Source: JBIOJM01 sp044450785 (GTDB taxonomy: Bacteria; Planctomycetota; Planctomycetia; Isosphaerales; Isosphaeraceae). From it: a stretch of DNA of 48,463 bases. This document shows, in pieces, positions 24,518 to 32,960 of this stretch. Under the pieces are notes generated by a model. It had not been told where the DNA came from. It worked only from the letters and a program-made list of their open reading frames with translations, and ran no database searches. The stretch is from the NCBI GenBank assembly GCA_044450785.1, contig JBIOJM010000026.1:1-48463 (forward strand), in the 5' to 3' direction. Each line of letters starts with the position of its first letter. The first letter of the stretch is position 1. A program made the position numbers and the translations under genes.

Positions 24518-26575
24518 TCAACGCGCTCTCATCCACCGGGCGGCGCTGTGAAGTTTGAGGTTGGACCTGACGTGCAAGAGTCGGGCTGCTTGCACCACCG
24601 ACTGCGTGGTTGACGGCACCACGTTGAAGAGGTTGGTCTTCGCGGAGGTCAGCCCATGATTGCTGGTCGCCTTGAGCGAGTAGCCAATGCCGGTCTGATT
24701 CAACGTCAAGTTGGAGAAGGTCGCCACGCCTTGGTTGACCATGATGGTGAGAGTGCCACCGAGAATGCTGCTTGCGGGGCCGCTCGCCCGCGCGACGGTC
24801 ACGCTGCCCGAAGAAGTGGTCACCACATTCCCGAACCGATCCTCGACCGCCACCTTGAACCCGAACGGGCTTTTGACGCCGACACGAAGAGGGGGCTGGG
24901 AGATCACAACCAATTGCGTGGCCGCCGCGGGAGTCACGTTGAACGTGTTGGTGGCCGCGGCGGCTGCACCACCGGCGGTGACGAGCAGCGTGTAGCCGAT
25001 GCCCGCACGAGTGAGGGTCAGGCCGGCGAAAGTGGCCACGCCGTTCTGGGCCGTCACGGTGAGGATGCCGCCGAGCGCACCTCCGCCGGGATTGCTCGCC
25101 GGCGCGACCATCAGGCTCCCGTTGAAGCTCGTTACCACGCTGCCGTTCGCGTTCTCGACCGAGACGCTCAGACCGAACGAAGAGCCGGCGGCGGCGTTGC
25201 CGGGAGGTTGGGCGGTCACGATCAGCTTGAAGCCCCTCCCGTAGTTGGCCAGGTCGGGCGCCAGGAGATTGGCCTTCGGAGTGCCGAGACCGGTGACCAG
25301 GTCGTAGCCGGCCCCGGCCTTGAAACCGCCGTTACTACCGCTGGTGACGTCGTTGACGTCGCTGGAGGGGAGCGAATAAAGGGCCGGGAGTGTCTGGCTG
25401 GCGCCATTGAGCGTCGCGCCGCCGAAAGCCACTCGTCCCTGATTCACGATTGCGATCTCGGCCGCCAGACAAGGGGCCGAGACGCTGGTGCCGCCAACCT
25501 GCTCCCAGGGTGAGGCGCTGGTCCCGTTATACGAGTCATAGACGGCCACTCCGGTGTTCGGATTGGCATCGAACGAGACATCGGGAATGGTCCTGTGGCC
25601 GGTGTTCTGGGCTCCGCCTTGATAAGCCGGTTCGGTTTCAAACGTGCTGATGCCACCGCCGCTGCCCGACCAGGCTGTTTCACTGTTATAAGAGCCGTTC
25701 GTGTTGAGATACAGGCTCGTGCCGCCGGCCGCCACCACGTTGGGTGAATACGCCGGGTAGTCGCCGGGTGAGCCGCCGTCGCCGGTGGAAGCCACGAACG
25801 TCACACCTTGGTGGCCATTCGGCGTCGTGAAGTCGCTGTCGAAAAACTGTTCGCCGGAGAACTCGCCGGCGCCCCAGCTCATCGAGACGACCGAGACCCC
25901 TGGGAGATTGGCCGCGGTGGTCACACCTTGATACAGATCCGTGCCGGAGTTGGAATTGCACTCGACCAAGATGATACTGGCCGCCGGCGCGATGGAATGC
26001 GCCCATTCGACGTCGAGAGCTTCCTCCACTTCCCAGTTCCCTTGTGGGTTGTGGGCCCCTGCCGGATCGATACCGGGCAGGTTGCTGACGCTGCCGTACT
26101 CGTTGAGCTTCTCGAAACTCGGCGGATTGGGCAGGCCGAATTCCTGATCGAACCGCGCCAGGTCGCTGGTGTTGAACCCGGAAGCCGAGCTGTTGACAAA
26201 GCTGGGGTCGTCGTAGGCATCGACGATGGCAATGGTCTGTCCCGTGCCATCACCCACGATCGAAGAGAACTTGATGTTGTTGATTCCGTATGCCGCGCGG
26301 ATCTGCGCCGGAGTGTAACCCGACGGGGTCGATGCGTTGAAGCTTTGAGCCCACACCCCGTTCAAGGCCGATTGCAACGTCGCCCAATCGGCGCTCGGGA
26401 AGGAAGCTCTCTGAAAAGTGGGATTCATGACGAACGACGGCGTTCCGCCTCCGGGGTTCAGCGCGATCGGGGAGACGGCCGGCACCATGCGGATTTCCAG
26501 GTTTTCCAGGGAAGGGCGTAAAGACCGCTTGAACGGCTGCCGCTGCGCGCGGACCGATCGCCGGAAGATCCTCAT
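24518..26575 (-). CDS. Secreted sedolisin (S53 family) peptidase with LEPR-like N-terminus
   Basis: 685 residues from ATG 26575 (AGGAGAG upstream). The start PFKRSLRPSLENLEIRMVPA resembles the LEPR-XLL-type leader of planctomycete surface proteins. The S53 catalytic set is visible: WEVEEALDVEW with Glu184 and Asp188, STGD with the oxyanion Asp266, and GGTSVSAP with Ser364. A calcium-site stretch, DVSFDANPNTGVAVYD, precedes the serine. No long activation pro-domain is present; the catalytic domain begins within about 90 residues. The C-terminal 230 residues hold two similar Ig-like modules (PPGNAAAGSSFGLSV... and PPLRVGVKSPFGFKV...), likely for adhesion. It is an acid peptidase acting outside the cell. 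Confidence 0.9.
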   Translation of the reverse strand: MRIFRRSVRAQRQPFKRSLRPSLENLEIRMVPAVSPIALNPGGGTPSFVMNPTFQRASFPSADWATLQSALNGVWAQSFNASTPSGYTPAQIRAAYGINNIKFSSIVGDGTGQTIAIVDAYDDPSFVNSSASGFNTSDLARFDQEFGLPNPPSFEKLNEYGSVSNLPGIDPAGAHNPQGNWEVEEALDVEWAHSIAPAASIILVECNSNSGTDLYQGVTTAANLPGVSVVSMSWGAGEFSGEQFFDSDFTTPNGHQGVTFVASTGDGGSPGDYPAYSPNVVAAGGTSLYLNTNGSYNSETAWSGSGGGISTFETEPAYQGGAQNTGHRTIPDVSFDANPNTGVAVYDSYNGTSASPWEQVGGTSVSAPCLAAEIAIVNQGRVAFGGATLNGASQTLPALYSLPSSDVNDVTSGSNGGFKAGAGYDLVTGLGTPKANLLAPDLANYGRGFKLIVTAQPPGNAAAGSSFGLSVSVENANGSVVTSFNGSLMVAPASNPGGGALGGILTVTAQNGVATFAGLTLTRAGIGYTLLVTAGGAAAAATNTFNVTPAAATQLVVISQPPLRVGVKSPFGFKVAVEDRFGNVVTTSSGSVTVARASGPASSILGGTLTIMVNQGVATFSNLTLNQTGIGYSLKATSNHGLTSAKTNLFNVVPSTTQSVVQAARLLHVRSNLKLHSAARWMRAR

Positions 26576-26647
26576 GACGCTCTCCTGAGTGGGGAAACAA
26601 CGGTGCTATGGGAGGGAACCGAAGGCGAAAGGCCATCGGGTCCATCA

Positions 26648-29203
26648 TCACGGCACGGAGTGGACCTTCCGAGCGCGGGTTGTCACGCGGGCGCGGGTCG
26701 AGACGCGGTGTGGGCCGGGACAGAATGGCTTCGCGGGCGCTGGCCCTGCCGAGGCGAGCCGGTCGCGCCGTCGCCACCACTTCTGGCACGGTTGCCGCAG
26801 CCGGTACGCAACGGCCCCCGCCATGATCAGGCTCGCGGCAGCTCCCATGTCGGCCTGGGCAGAGGATGTGGAACGTTTGTTCCGATTGAAGTCCCGCGAA
26901 CCACGCGACCCGGCCGCGGCATCATTACCAACCATCGCCATCGCCTCAGAAGGCGCGGCGGCATGGGACTTGATCTCCGAGCCGGCCGGCGAGGGCATGA
27001 GCCAGCTTTTCATCCTGGAGCCCAAGCGGACCAACCACTCAGACTGGGCCAGCGCGCGCTCGTCCGCGCGGGCGCTATCAGCCTCAGGGTCCAGGCGAAG
27101 CTGCTCGGATCCACGCGCGGCCAGGCGGATCGCCTGGTCGTTCGCAACGGGTCCAGCGCCTGCCGGCTTTACTTCTCCTGATTGGTCGCTGTTGCCTTGC
27201 CCCGGTCCCGGCGCGGACATGGACTCGTAACGTAATCCAGGCTGCAGACCGGTCGTGCTGTCCGCCACGGCGATGGACCCTTCGTCAACCGTGGGACCGA
27301 CCGGTGTCACGTTCTGCCCCGCCGGTGTCGGCTGTCCAATCAAGCCGGTATTCAGGGTGACGAACAAGCTGGCCGGCAGCGGCCCGCTCGAACCGGGAAA
27401 GACACTCACTGCCGCAGACCCGGACGTCGCTTGAAAACTGGCGATCGAATTCCCTGTGGGATCGGACGGTGTGGGGGAGAACAGCAGCAAACTGAGCGCG
27501 GATCCTTGGCCGACGCCGTTGTACACGATTTTCTCCCAATCCAGACTCGCAATCTTGAGTTTCCAGTGAACCACGGCCGGCTGCGACCCAGTGTTGATGA
27601 ACCTCAACCCGTATACTCCATCGCCCAAGTCCATCAAATAAGTGTTCAGTTGATGGGTCGTACCGGGATCGAGGACGGTCGTCGAGCCGTTTCCAGAATT
27701 CACGACGGAGACCGCGCCGCTCTCCATTTGGGTCTGCAGCTTGAAGAAGCCGGGAACGGTGACGACCCACCGGTAGGTCTCGGTCTGCCCCGGAGCGAGA
27801 TCGGTGGTTTGCGAAAACACTCCGGCGAGAGCAGGATCGGTTGCGCTCGCGGGCCAAAGGGTCCCCAGGTTATCGGCAACGCTCGGCCAGGTCGAGGACG
27901 CGACGGTCCAGGCCGCCAGCACCCCCGATGGTTCACCGGCAGCGGTCACCGGCAGGCCGGCCAGGTCGGTGAGACCACCCTGTGGGGGTATCACGAGGGA
28001 ATAATGTCCTGCCGGCAGGGGCTGGTCGAAGATGAGGGTCAGACGAGCATCCGTGACCTGATACTCTTCTGCTGTCATGGGCCAGACTCGGCCGGATGAA
28101 TCGACAACCTGGAGCGCGGTCTCTTGGGTATCGGGCACGAAGATCGTGCTCACATCGATGGGCCCGTTGAAGGTCAAAGTCAAACCGGTCGGGCTTGGAT
28201 CGAGGCGATCCGCCCGGTCCACGGTGAAATTGACCAGGCCGGTGGATTGGACGTGCGGCTGGGCGGCCAGGCTGAGCTGGAACTCGAACGGGCCGCCGGG
28301 CTGCTTGAGACCCGCACTGCCCGGAATTCCCAAGACCGGGTCGTAGCCGTCGGACCCGTAGGGCAGGTTGCCGGCCCCAGAAACGCCGACGAAGTACGTA
28401 CCCCCCGGCAATCCGGTGATGAGGAATGGATCGGTTGGGTCAGCGGGCAGTCCCGAGCCGGAATCGCGGGTCGCCAGCACATTGCCTTGCGCGTCGAAGA
28501 GGGTCAAGGCAGGCCGCAGGCCACTGCCGATACTGTGTGCGGAGACCGACAGTCCTACCTGCCAGAGATTCCCCTGGGCCAGGGTGAACTGGTAGAAATC
28601 GACAGCCGCTTGGTATTGATCGGGATTCAAGTAGCCGGTGACCGTCGTTCCCAGAGGGGTCGCACCCCCCAGCGTGGCGCCCGAGCCAAGAACCGTGAAT
28701 TCACTAACCACGTGCGGTTGGTTTGGGTCCCAGAGCTCTGGGCCGGGTCCATTTGCTCCACTCGCATCGATCGAAATGCCGACGCCGGCCAACAGCTCGA
28801 CCTCGTACTTCCCCGGCTGCAGGGTCAGATTGTAATACCAGTTATCAATGGGATCGACTGACTCTTGCAACAGGATGTTGAATGTCGTGACCGATGCCGA
28901 TTCCGAGTTGACCACCTCTGGAGGCGGGTTGTTGGGATCGAAGACAGGCGTCAGGGTGCCGTCGCGATTGACCCTTTCGAGCTGGAAGTCGAAAGTGGTT
29001 GCGTCGATCGCGATATTGACGTTCGGCTGATTGAACGTGAGGACGAGTTCCTGAGGCGATTGAGTTAGCTGCGCGCCGTTGTAGGGCTGGACCGCGACAA
29101 TGTTAGTGAGGTTCGCCGCCAGGAGGCAACGGGGCTCCAGCCATTCCAACCCATGGTGGCAGCGGCCGGACGTGGGCCGATGCTTTCGAGATGAACCGCT
29201 CAT
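26648..29203 (-). CDS. Large LEPR-XLL surface protein
   Basis: About 851 residues if it starts at ATG 29203; starts up to 29338 are possible. The leader contains LEWLEPRCLLAANL, a textbook LEPR-XLL signal of planctomycete exported proteins. The body is beta-rich, with Ig-like strands (QELVLTFNQPNVNIAI and GLTLTFNGPIDVSTIFV in two related modules) and pre-peptidase C-terminal-like segments (GYLNPDQYQAAVDFYQFTL, GGTYFVGVSGAGN). No catalytic site is seen. Near the end a small hydrophobic segment (GAAASLIMAGAVAYRL) is followed by an Arg-rich tail, which could anchor it. It may be a structural or adhesive cell-surface protein. It sits between two secreted peptidases on the same strand. Confidence 0.85.
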   Translation of the reverse strand: MSGSSRKHRPTSGRCHHGLEWLEPRCLLAANLTNIVAVQPYNGAQLTQSPQELVLTFNQPNVNIAIDATTFDFQLERVNRDGTLTPVFDPNNPPPEVVNSESASVTTFNILLQESVDPIDNWYYNLTLQPGKYEVELLAGVGISIDASGANGPGPELWDPNQPHVVSEFTVLGSGATLGGATPLGTTVTGYLNPDQYQAAVDFYQFTLAQGNLWQVGLSVSAHSIGSGLRPALTLFDAQGNVLATRDSGSGLPADPTDPFLITGLPGGTYFVGVSGAGNLPYGSDGYDPVLGIPGSAGLKQPGGPFEFQLSLAAQPHVQSTGLVNFTVDRADRLDPSPTGLTLTFNGPIDVSTIFVPDTQETALQVVDSSGRVWPMTAEEYQVTDARLTLIFDQPLPAGHYSLVIPPQGGLTDLAGLPVTAAGEPSGVLAAWTVASSTWPSVADNLGTLWPASATDPALAGVFSQTTDLAPGQTETYRWVVTVPGFFKLQTQMESGAVSVVNSGNGSTTVLDPGTTHQLNTYLMDLGDGVYGLRFINTGSQPAVVHWKLKIASLDWEKIVYNGVGQGSALSLLLFSPTPSDPTGNSIASFQATSGSAAVSVFPGSSGPLPASLFVTLNTGLIGQPTPAGQNVTPVGPTVDEGSIAVADSTTGLQPGLRYESMSAPGPGQGNSDQSGEVKPAGAGPVANDQAIRLAARGSEQLRLDPEADSARADERALAQSEWLVRLGSRMKSWLMPSPAGSEIKSHAAAPSEAMAMVGNDAAAGSRGSRDFNRNKRSTSSAQADMGAAASLIMAGAVAYRLRQPCQKWWRRRDRLASAGPAPAKPFCPGPHRVSTRARVTTRARKVHSVP

Positions 29204-29547
29204 GGAGCCGCAGTAGGAATGTCGTCGCTCGCGGACGACGACGGAGGAACTGCCACCAGTATGATAATCAGATCGATTGAACATCGAGCCAGTGCTCCGT
29301 GAGAGTTCCCTCGGTTGCATCTGCAGTTTCCGTTGCATTTCCTACTGCAATCCTAGCTTGGCGTTCGCAGCAGGCCGGCCGTGATGACGAAACGACACAT
29401 GAGCGGCAGCGGCAGTGCCAGGACTGATCAAGAAGTGTTGAGCTCGTTTGAGAGCGGGCAGCGACGCCGTCTCGGTGGACCGTGATCTTCCGGTCTCGGC
29501 CGGCGCCGGAAACGTCCTTGCTCGAGCAATCAGTAGATCTGCACGTT
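29204..29547. other. Intergenic gap upstream of the LEPR-XLL gene
   Basis: 344 bases. It contains the shared 17-bp motif at 29342-29358, and otherwise nothing that I recognise. Part of it would be coding if the LEPR-XLL protein starts at 29338. Confidence 0.5.
29342..29358 (-). promoter_or_regulatory. Shared upstream motif, copy A
   Basis: On the minus strand it reads AGCTAGGATTGCAGTAG. It matches 31264-31280 at 15 of 17 positions. It lies 139 bases upstream of the 29203 start, and copy B lies 133 bases upstream of the matrixin start. If translation begins at 29338 instead, it would cover the ribosome-binding region. Confidence 0.45.
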
Positions 29548-31131
29548 TTATGCCGCTGTCTGATCTTCCTGGGGAATCCACTGTTCGAGCGCCTCGTCCA
29601 GCGCCTGGAGGACAGTGAGCGCAGGCCCGGCGGTGAACGGCGTGGGTGTAGCCGGCGCCATGAGGTTGCTCGCACTCACGAGGGTCGTCGCCTGGGTGAT
29701 TCCCTGTGCAGCCGCCCCGTCAACATTCGACGCGATCTGAACCGCCCCGAACGCCGTGGCATCTCCGGGTTGAGTCGATTGATCCGATGTGTCTACTGGC
29801 AACGAGGAGGACGAGACGTTCAGATTGTCGGTCCACCCGTTCAGATTGCCGACTAAGGTGGAAGTACCTTGGAAAAGCGTCAGCCCGTCGAAGCCGCCGC
29901 CTTGGCCGTTCTGTCCGCCGCCTTGGCCGTTCTGTCCACCGCCTTGGCCGTTCTGTCCACCGCCTTGGCCGTTCTGTCCGCCCCAGGGAGCATTGTCGTT
30001 GGTCGTACCACCTCCCTGATCGGGTTGCGAGGGCACAACCGTGTTGGGGGGTTGAATCGCCGGCTGAGATTGGGAGCCGAAGTTGGCCAGCAAGCCGTAG
30101 GCGCCGATCGCTCCGGGTCCGCCTGCCGCCAGGACCTTGATGTAATACCCCTGTCCCGCCTGCACGCTCGCCGTCACGCTGATCGTCGCTCCGAACGTGT
30201 TCGGTGCCGAAACCTGCCCGATCAGACTCAGGGACGAGCTGTAGACCTGCAGCTTGGGAGCGAGCGAGCTCAGATTGCTCGACTGAACCGTGACGGTCAT
30301 CGTTCCGCTGGTCGTGGAGGGCACGTTGACGAAGAACCACTCGGAATCACCGGGTGTCGTCATGTCCAGGCTCGGTATGGCGAGCTGGGCATTGCTGCCG
30401 ACGTACGAGTTGATGTTCGTCGCGGTGGAGTAGGTGTTGTCGCGATGGCCGCCGGTGTTGAACTGATCGAACTGGCGCGTGCCGTAAATTGACTGGATGC
30501 CGGCGATATCGTCGCTGACCAACGATTGCTTGATCCCGTTATAGGTGCCGTACATCACGGCTTGTGAGACCGTCGACTCGCCCAAGCCCAGTGCATGGCC
30601 GAACTCGTGAGACACGACTGTCAAGAGGTCGTAACTGGAGTTGATTTGCCAGTTGACGTTGGAGTTGAGGAGGATGTCGCCGGCGTCGGTTCCGCCGTTA
30701 ATTGGCGGGGGAACAAAGGTCTCCGCCAGCGTGCCCGACGGCAGGGGAACGGCGCCGATGCGGATGTCGCCGAACCGTGGGTCGTCCTGCTGGTTGCCGG
30801 ATGAGCCAACCGCCTGTCCCCCATCGGCTACCAGCGACAGGTTGACGTTGGTGACGTTTTCCCAGAGCGTCGCGGCAACTTGGAGCTGTTGCTGCCAGGT
30901 TGCCGTCGGATAGTTCGCGTTCAAAGTCTGGAACAGCGCGCTGGGAACCCCCCCGACGCTCGTTCCGTCGGGCATGAAGCTGTAAGTGATCCGGCTGTCG
31001 TACGTCCACTGACCGCCAAGTGTCGAGTAGAGCAAGAGCCGGCCTTCCAGCCCTTCCACCTTGGGTCGTACGGCGCGGTCGCGCGCGGTTTGAGAACCAG
31101 ATCGATTGAATAGGTGATGAGGTCTCGGCAT
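29548..31131 (-). CDS. Secreted matrixin-like metalloprotease (M10-type) with Gly/Gln/Asn repeats
   Basis: 527 residues from ATG 31131; an upstream in-frame GTG at 31212 is less likely. The leader RPKVEGLEGRLLLYST is LEPR-XLL-like. The catalytic helix is VSHEFGHALGLGES (His175, Glu176, His179), followed by a Met-turn in QAVMYGTYNG. The third metal ligand, normally His or Asp ten residues after the first His, is Glu185 here. A pre-peptidase-like beta module (DSEWFFVNVPSTTSGTMTVTV) follows. Then come four near-identical GGGQNGQ repeats (DNA 29895-29985) and a C-terminal 110-residue tail. The role is probably extracellular proteolysis; Glu as a ligand or loss of activity are both possible. Confidence 0.87.
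   Translation of the reverse strand: MPRPHHLFNRSGSQTARDRAVRPKVEGLEGRLLLYSTLGGQWTYDSRITYSFMPDGTSVGGVPSALFQTLNANYPTATWQQQLQVAATLWENVTNVNLSLVADGGQAVGSSGNQQDDPRFGDIRIGAVPLPSGTLAETFVPPPINGGTDAGDILLNSNVNWQINSSYDLLTVVSHEFGHALGLGESTVSQAVMYGTYNGIKQSLVSDDIAGIQSIYGTRQFDQFNTGGHRDNTYSTATNINSYVGSNAQLAIPSLDMTTPGDSEWFFVNVPSTTSGTMTVTVQSSNLSSLAPKLQVYSSSLSLIGQVSAPNTFGATISVTASVQAGQGYYIKVLAAGGPGAIGAYGLLANFGSQSQPAIQPPNTVVPSQPDQGGGTTNDNAPWGGQNGQGGGQNGQGGGQNGQGGGQNGQGGGFDGLTLFQGTSTLVGNLNGWTDNLNVSSSSLPVDTSDQSTQPGDATAFGAVQIASNVDGAAAQGITQATTLVSASNLMAPATPTPFTAGPALTVLQALDEALEQWIPQEDQTAA
29895..29985. repeat. 21-bp tandem repeat in the matrixin-like gene
   Basis: Four or more copies of ccgccttggccgttctgtcc with single-base changes, in frame, coding GGGQNGQ on the minus strand. 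A flexible linker in the protein; it is not a CRISPR, as there are no spacers. Confidence 0.9.
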
Positions 31132-31263
31132 GGTATCACTCTGTTGTTCGTCAGGAAGGAATGGCAGGCGGCGGGTCGGGGGGATGCTTGTGGCCTGAGG
31201 CAGGTTCGTCACGTATCCGCGGTCCCTTGATGGGAGAAAACGGTGGGGATGCGCGACGCTCTT

Positions 31264-31280
31264 CTACTGCAACACTAGCT
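31264..31280 (-). promoter_or_regulatory. Shared upstream motif, copy B
   Basis: On the minus strand it reads AGCTAGTGTTGCAGTAG, 133 bases upstream of the matrixin start. Partner of 29342-29358 (15 of 17 identical, similar distance to the start). Probably a promoter or regulator site common to both secreted-protein genes. Confidence 0.45.
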
Positions 31281-31511
31281 CGCTTCTGACGGCTGGGCAG
31301 GACGAGTACAGATTTTACGCAGGCGGTCGGCAGGTCGTTGCACGCGACGACATCGCTGGAAATGAGGCCAGCCGTTGGGGTGTCGCCTCGGGGCCTCGGA
31401 CCCTCTCCAGGAAACGATCACACCCAGAAGCTGGGTCGGGGTGCAGATCGGGACTGGTACATCGGGCGGAGTCGAGCGTGTTCCCGCATCTCCGTCAGAC
31501 CCCAAACGACG

Positions 31512-31547
31512 ACGGCGGCACGTCTCCAGGGGGAGAGGCGCCGCCGT
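31512..31547 (-). terminator. Interrupted long hairpin downstream of the repeat-protein gene
   Basis: Outer stem ACGGCGGC with GCCGCCGT, and inner stem TCTCC with GGAGA around AGGG. It lies 83 to 118 bases past the stop of the minus-strand repeat protein. No T-run follows on either strand, so termination would be factor-assisted, or it may have another role. Confidence 0.35.
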
Positions 31548-31629
31548 TCGTTCGGTCTCAAGAATAGCTTGTGCGACTCAGGTGGATCAGTTGTTTGCCG
31601 TGAACCCAGCCCGCGAAACGGTTGGGTCA

Positions 31630-32379
31630 TCATTGTTGGCCCGAGGTCTTCGCCGGCGCCTGGGGAACACTCAGCGGACCGGTGGGCGCAAACTTTCCCG
31701 GAGCCTGGGGCGCGGGCAAGACTTTGGCGGGCGCTTGGGCTGCGGGCGCGATCTTGCTCGGAGCCTGAGCCGCGGGTGAGACCTTGGTCGGAGCCTGAGC
31801 CGTGGGTGAGACTTTGGCAGGGGCATAAGGCGCCGGGGCCATCTTGGCCGGAGCCTGGGGCGCGGGCGAGACCTTGGCAGGAGCATAAGGCGCCGGAGCG
31901 ATCTTGCTCGGAGCCTGAGGCGCCGGCGAAACCTTGCCCGGGGCATAAGGCGCCGGAGCGATCTTGCTCGGAGCCTGAGGCGCCGGCGAAACCTTGCCCG
32001 GGGCATAAGGCGCTGGAGCGATCTTGCTCGGAGCCTGAGGCGCCGGCGAAACCTTGCCGGGCGCCTGGGGCGCCGGCGAAACCTTGCCCGGGGCATAAGG
32101 CGCTGGAGCGATCTTGCTCGGCGCCTGGGGCGCCGGCGAAATCTTGCCGGGCGCCTGGGGCGCCGGCGAAACCTTGCTCGGCGCCTGGGGCGCCGGCGAA
32201 ACCTTGCTCGGCGCCTGGGGCGCCGGCGAAACCTTGGCCGGAGCCTGAGGCGCCGGCGAAACTTTGGCTGGCGCCTGGGCTTGGGGCAAGACCTTACCTG
32301 GACCTTGAGCTGCCGGCATCGCCGCTTGCGGGCTTTGGCCAGTCAGACCCAAGGCAAGAACTAGTACCGCACTGGTCAT
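31630..32379 (-). CDS. Secreted Pro/Ala/Lys repeat protein
   Basis: 249 residues from ATG 32379, with AGAGGA upstream. A short signal peptide (MTSAVLVLALGLTGQSPQAA) is followed almost entirely by about twenty imperfect decapeptides of the type K-V/I-S/A-P-A-P-Q/Y-A-P-S/G/A. Within the array the Q-type and Y-type units alternate, giving a 60-bp higher-order period. The protein is basic, lacks Cys and should be extended or polyproline-like; binding to acidic polysaccharide or cell-surface material is an inference. No enzyme domain is present. The unit homogeneity in DNA points to recent expansion. It is divergent from the transglutaminase-like gene. Confidence 0.8.
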   Translation of the reverse strand: MTSAVLVLALGLTGQSPQAAMPAAQGPGKVLPQAQAPAKVSPAPQAPAKVSPAPQAPSKVSPAPQAPSKVSPAPQAPGKISPAPQAPSKIAPAPYAPGKVSPAPQAPGKVSPAPQAPSKIAPAPYAPGKVSPAPQAPSKIAPAPYAPGKVSPAPQAPSKIAPAPYAPAKVSPAPQAPAKMAPAPYAPAKVSPTAQAPTKVSPAAQAPSKIAPAAQAPAKVLPAPQAPGKFAPTGPLSVPQAPAKTSGQQ

Positions 32380-32960
32380 CGCGATGTCCTCTTGTGAAGA
32401 GTGAGTTTGTCGGTGACGTCTCGATTGAGTCGGTGAACGAAGATTCCCCTGATGGTTCGGCACGGCCGAAGTCGGACAACGTCCGATCGCCAACCCCACC
32501 GTCCCCAGTCGTTGGTTCACTTGCCGAACGCTCACGAGCGTCACCGAGTGAACCTGATCCCCAACCCGCGCGGGGAACTGATCACGCAGGCCTCGGCACG
32601 GTGGCGAAAGCCTCAAGCCGGTCTTCTTGGCCGACTCTCGCTCTCCACCCCAGGGGTGGCCATTGTGGTTATCGGCAGACCTCTTGCCCTCATTTACTGA
32701 ACTTGAGAAAATCGAGGAACTGCCACCTTGACGAACTCTAGGGACTATGACGAGTTTCAAGAGTGTAGGGGGGAGGAGTTGGCGAATTGATATCCACCCA
32801 CCGCAGCTTCGAAGCCGAACCATCATGGGTAGCCGGGAGGCGGCGCGTCTGTCACGATGAGTCAATAGGTTCGCGAGGGTCTGGATTCTCTGGCGACCCA
32901 AAGGCTCACTCGCCGTTGCACTCTCGTGAGTCAAATTCTACACCGGTATTGGGAGGCAGC
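32380..32960. other. 581-bp divergent intergenic region, nothing specific seen
   Basis: Lies between the starts of the repeat protein (minus) and the transglutaminase-like protein (plus). Frames entering it from either side have no homology-like content. It should contain both promoters, but no convincing elements were picked out. Confidence 0.4.

Larger units (their letters stand above)
31132..31629. other. 498-bp gap upstream of the matrixin-like gene
   Basis: Holds the shared motif (31264-31280) and a long hairpin (31512-31547). A long plus-strand frame starting at 31338 is a shadow of the repeat protein on the other strand. No gene is supported here. Confidence 0.5.

Noticed and set aside
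29895..29985. Possible CRISPR-like tandem repeat
   Set aside because: Units are contiguous, in frame and code GGGQNGQ; there are no spacers.
31338..32741. 467-codon plus-strand frame with EPEAPAKPCPGHKAPERSC-type repeats
   Set aside because: It is the antisense reading of the Pro/Ala/Lys repeat gene; the minus-strand frame has a signal peptide and a Shine-Dalgarno, this one has neither.
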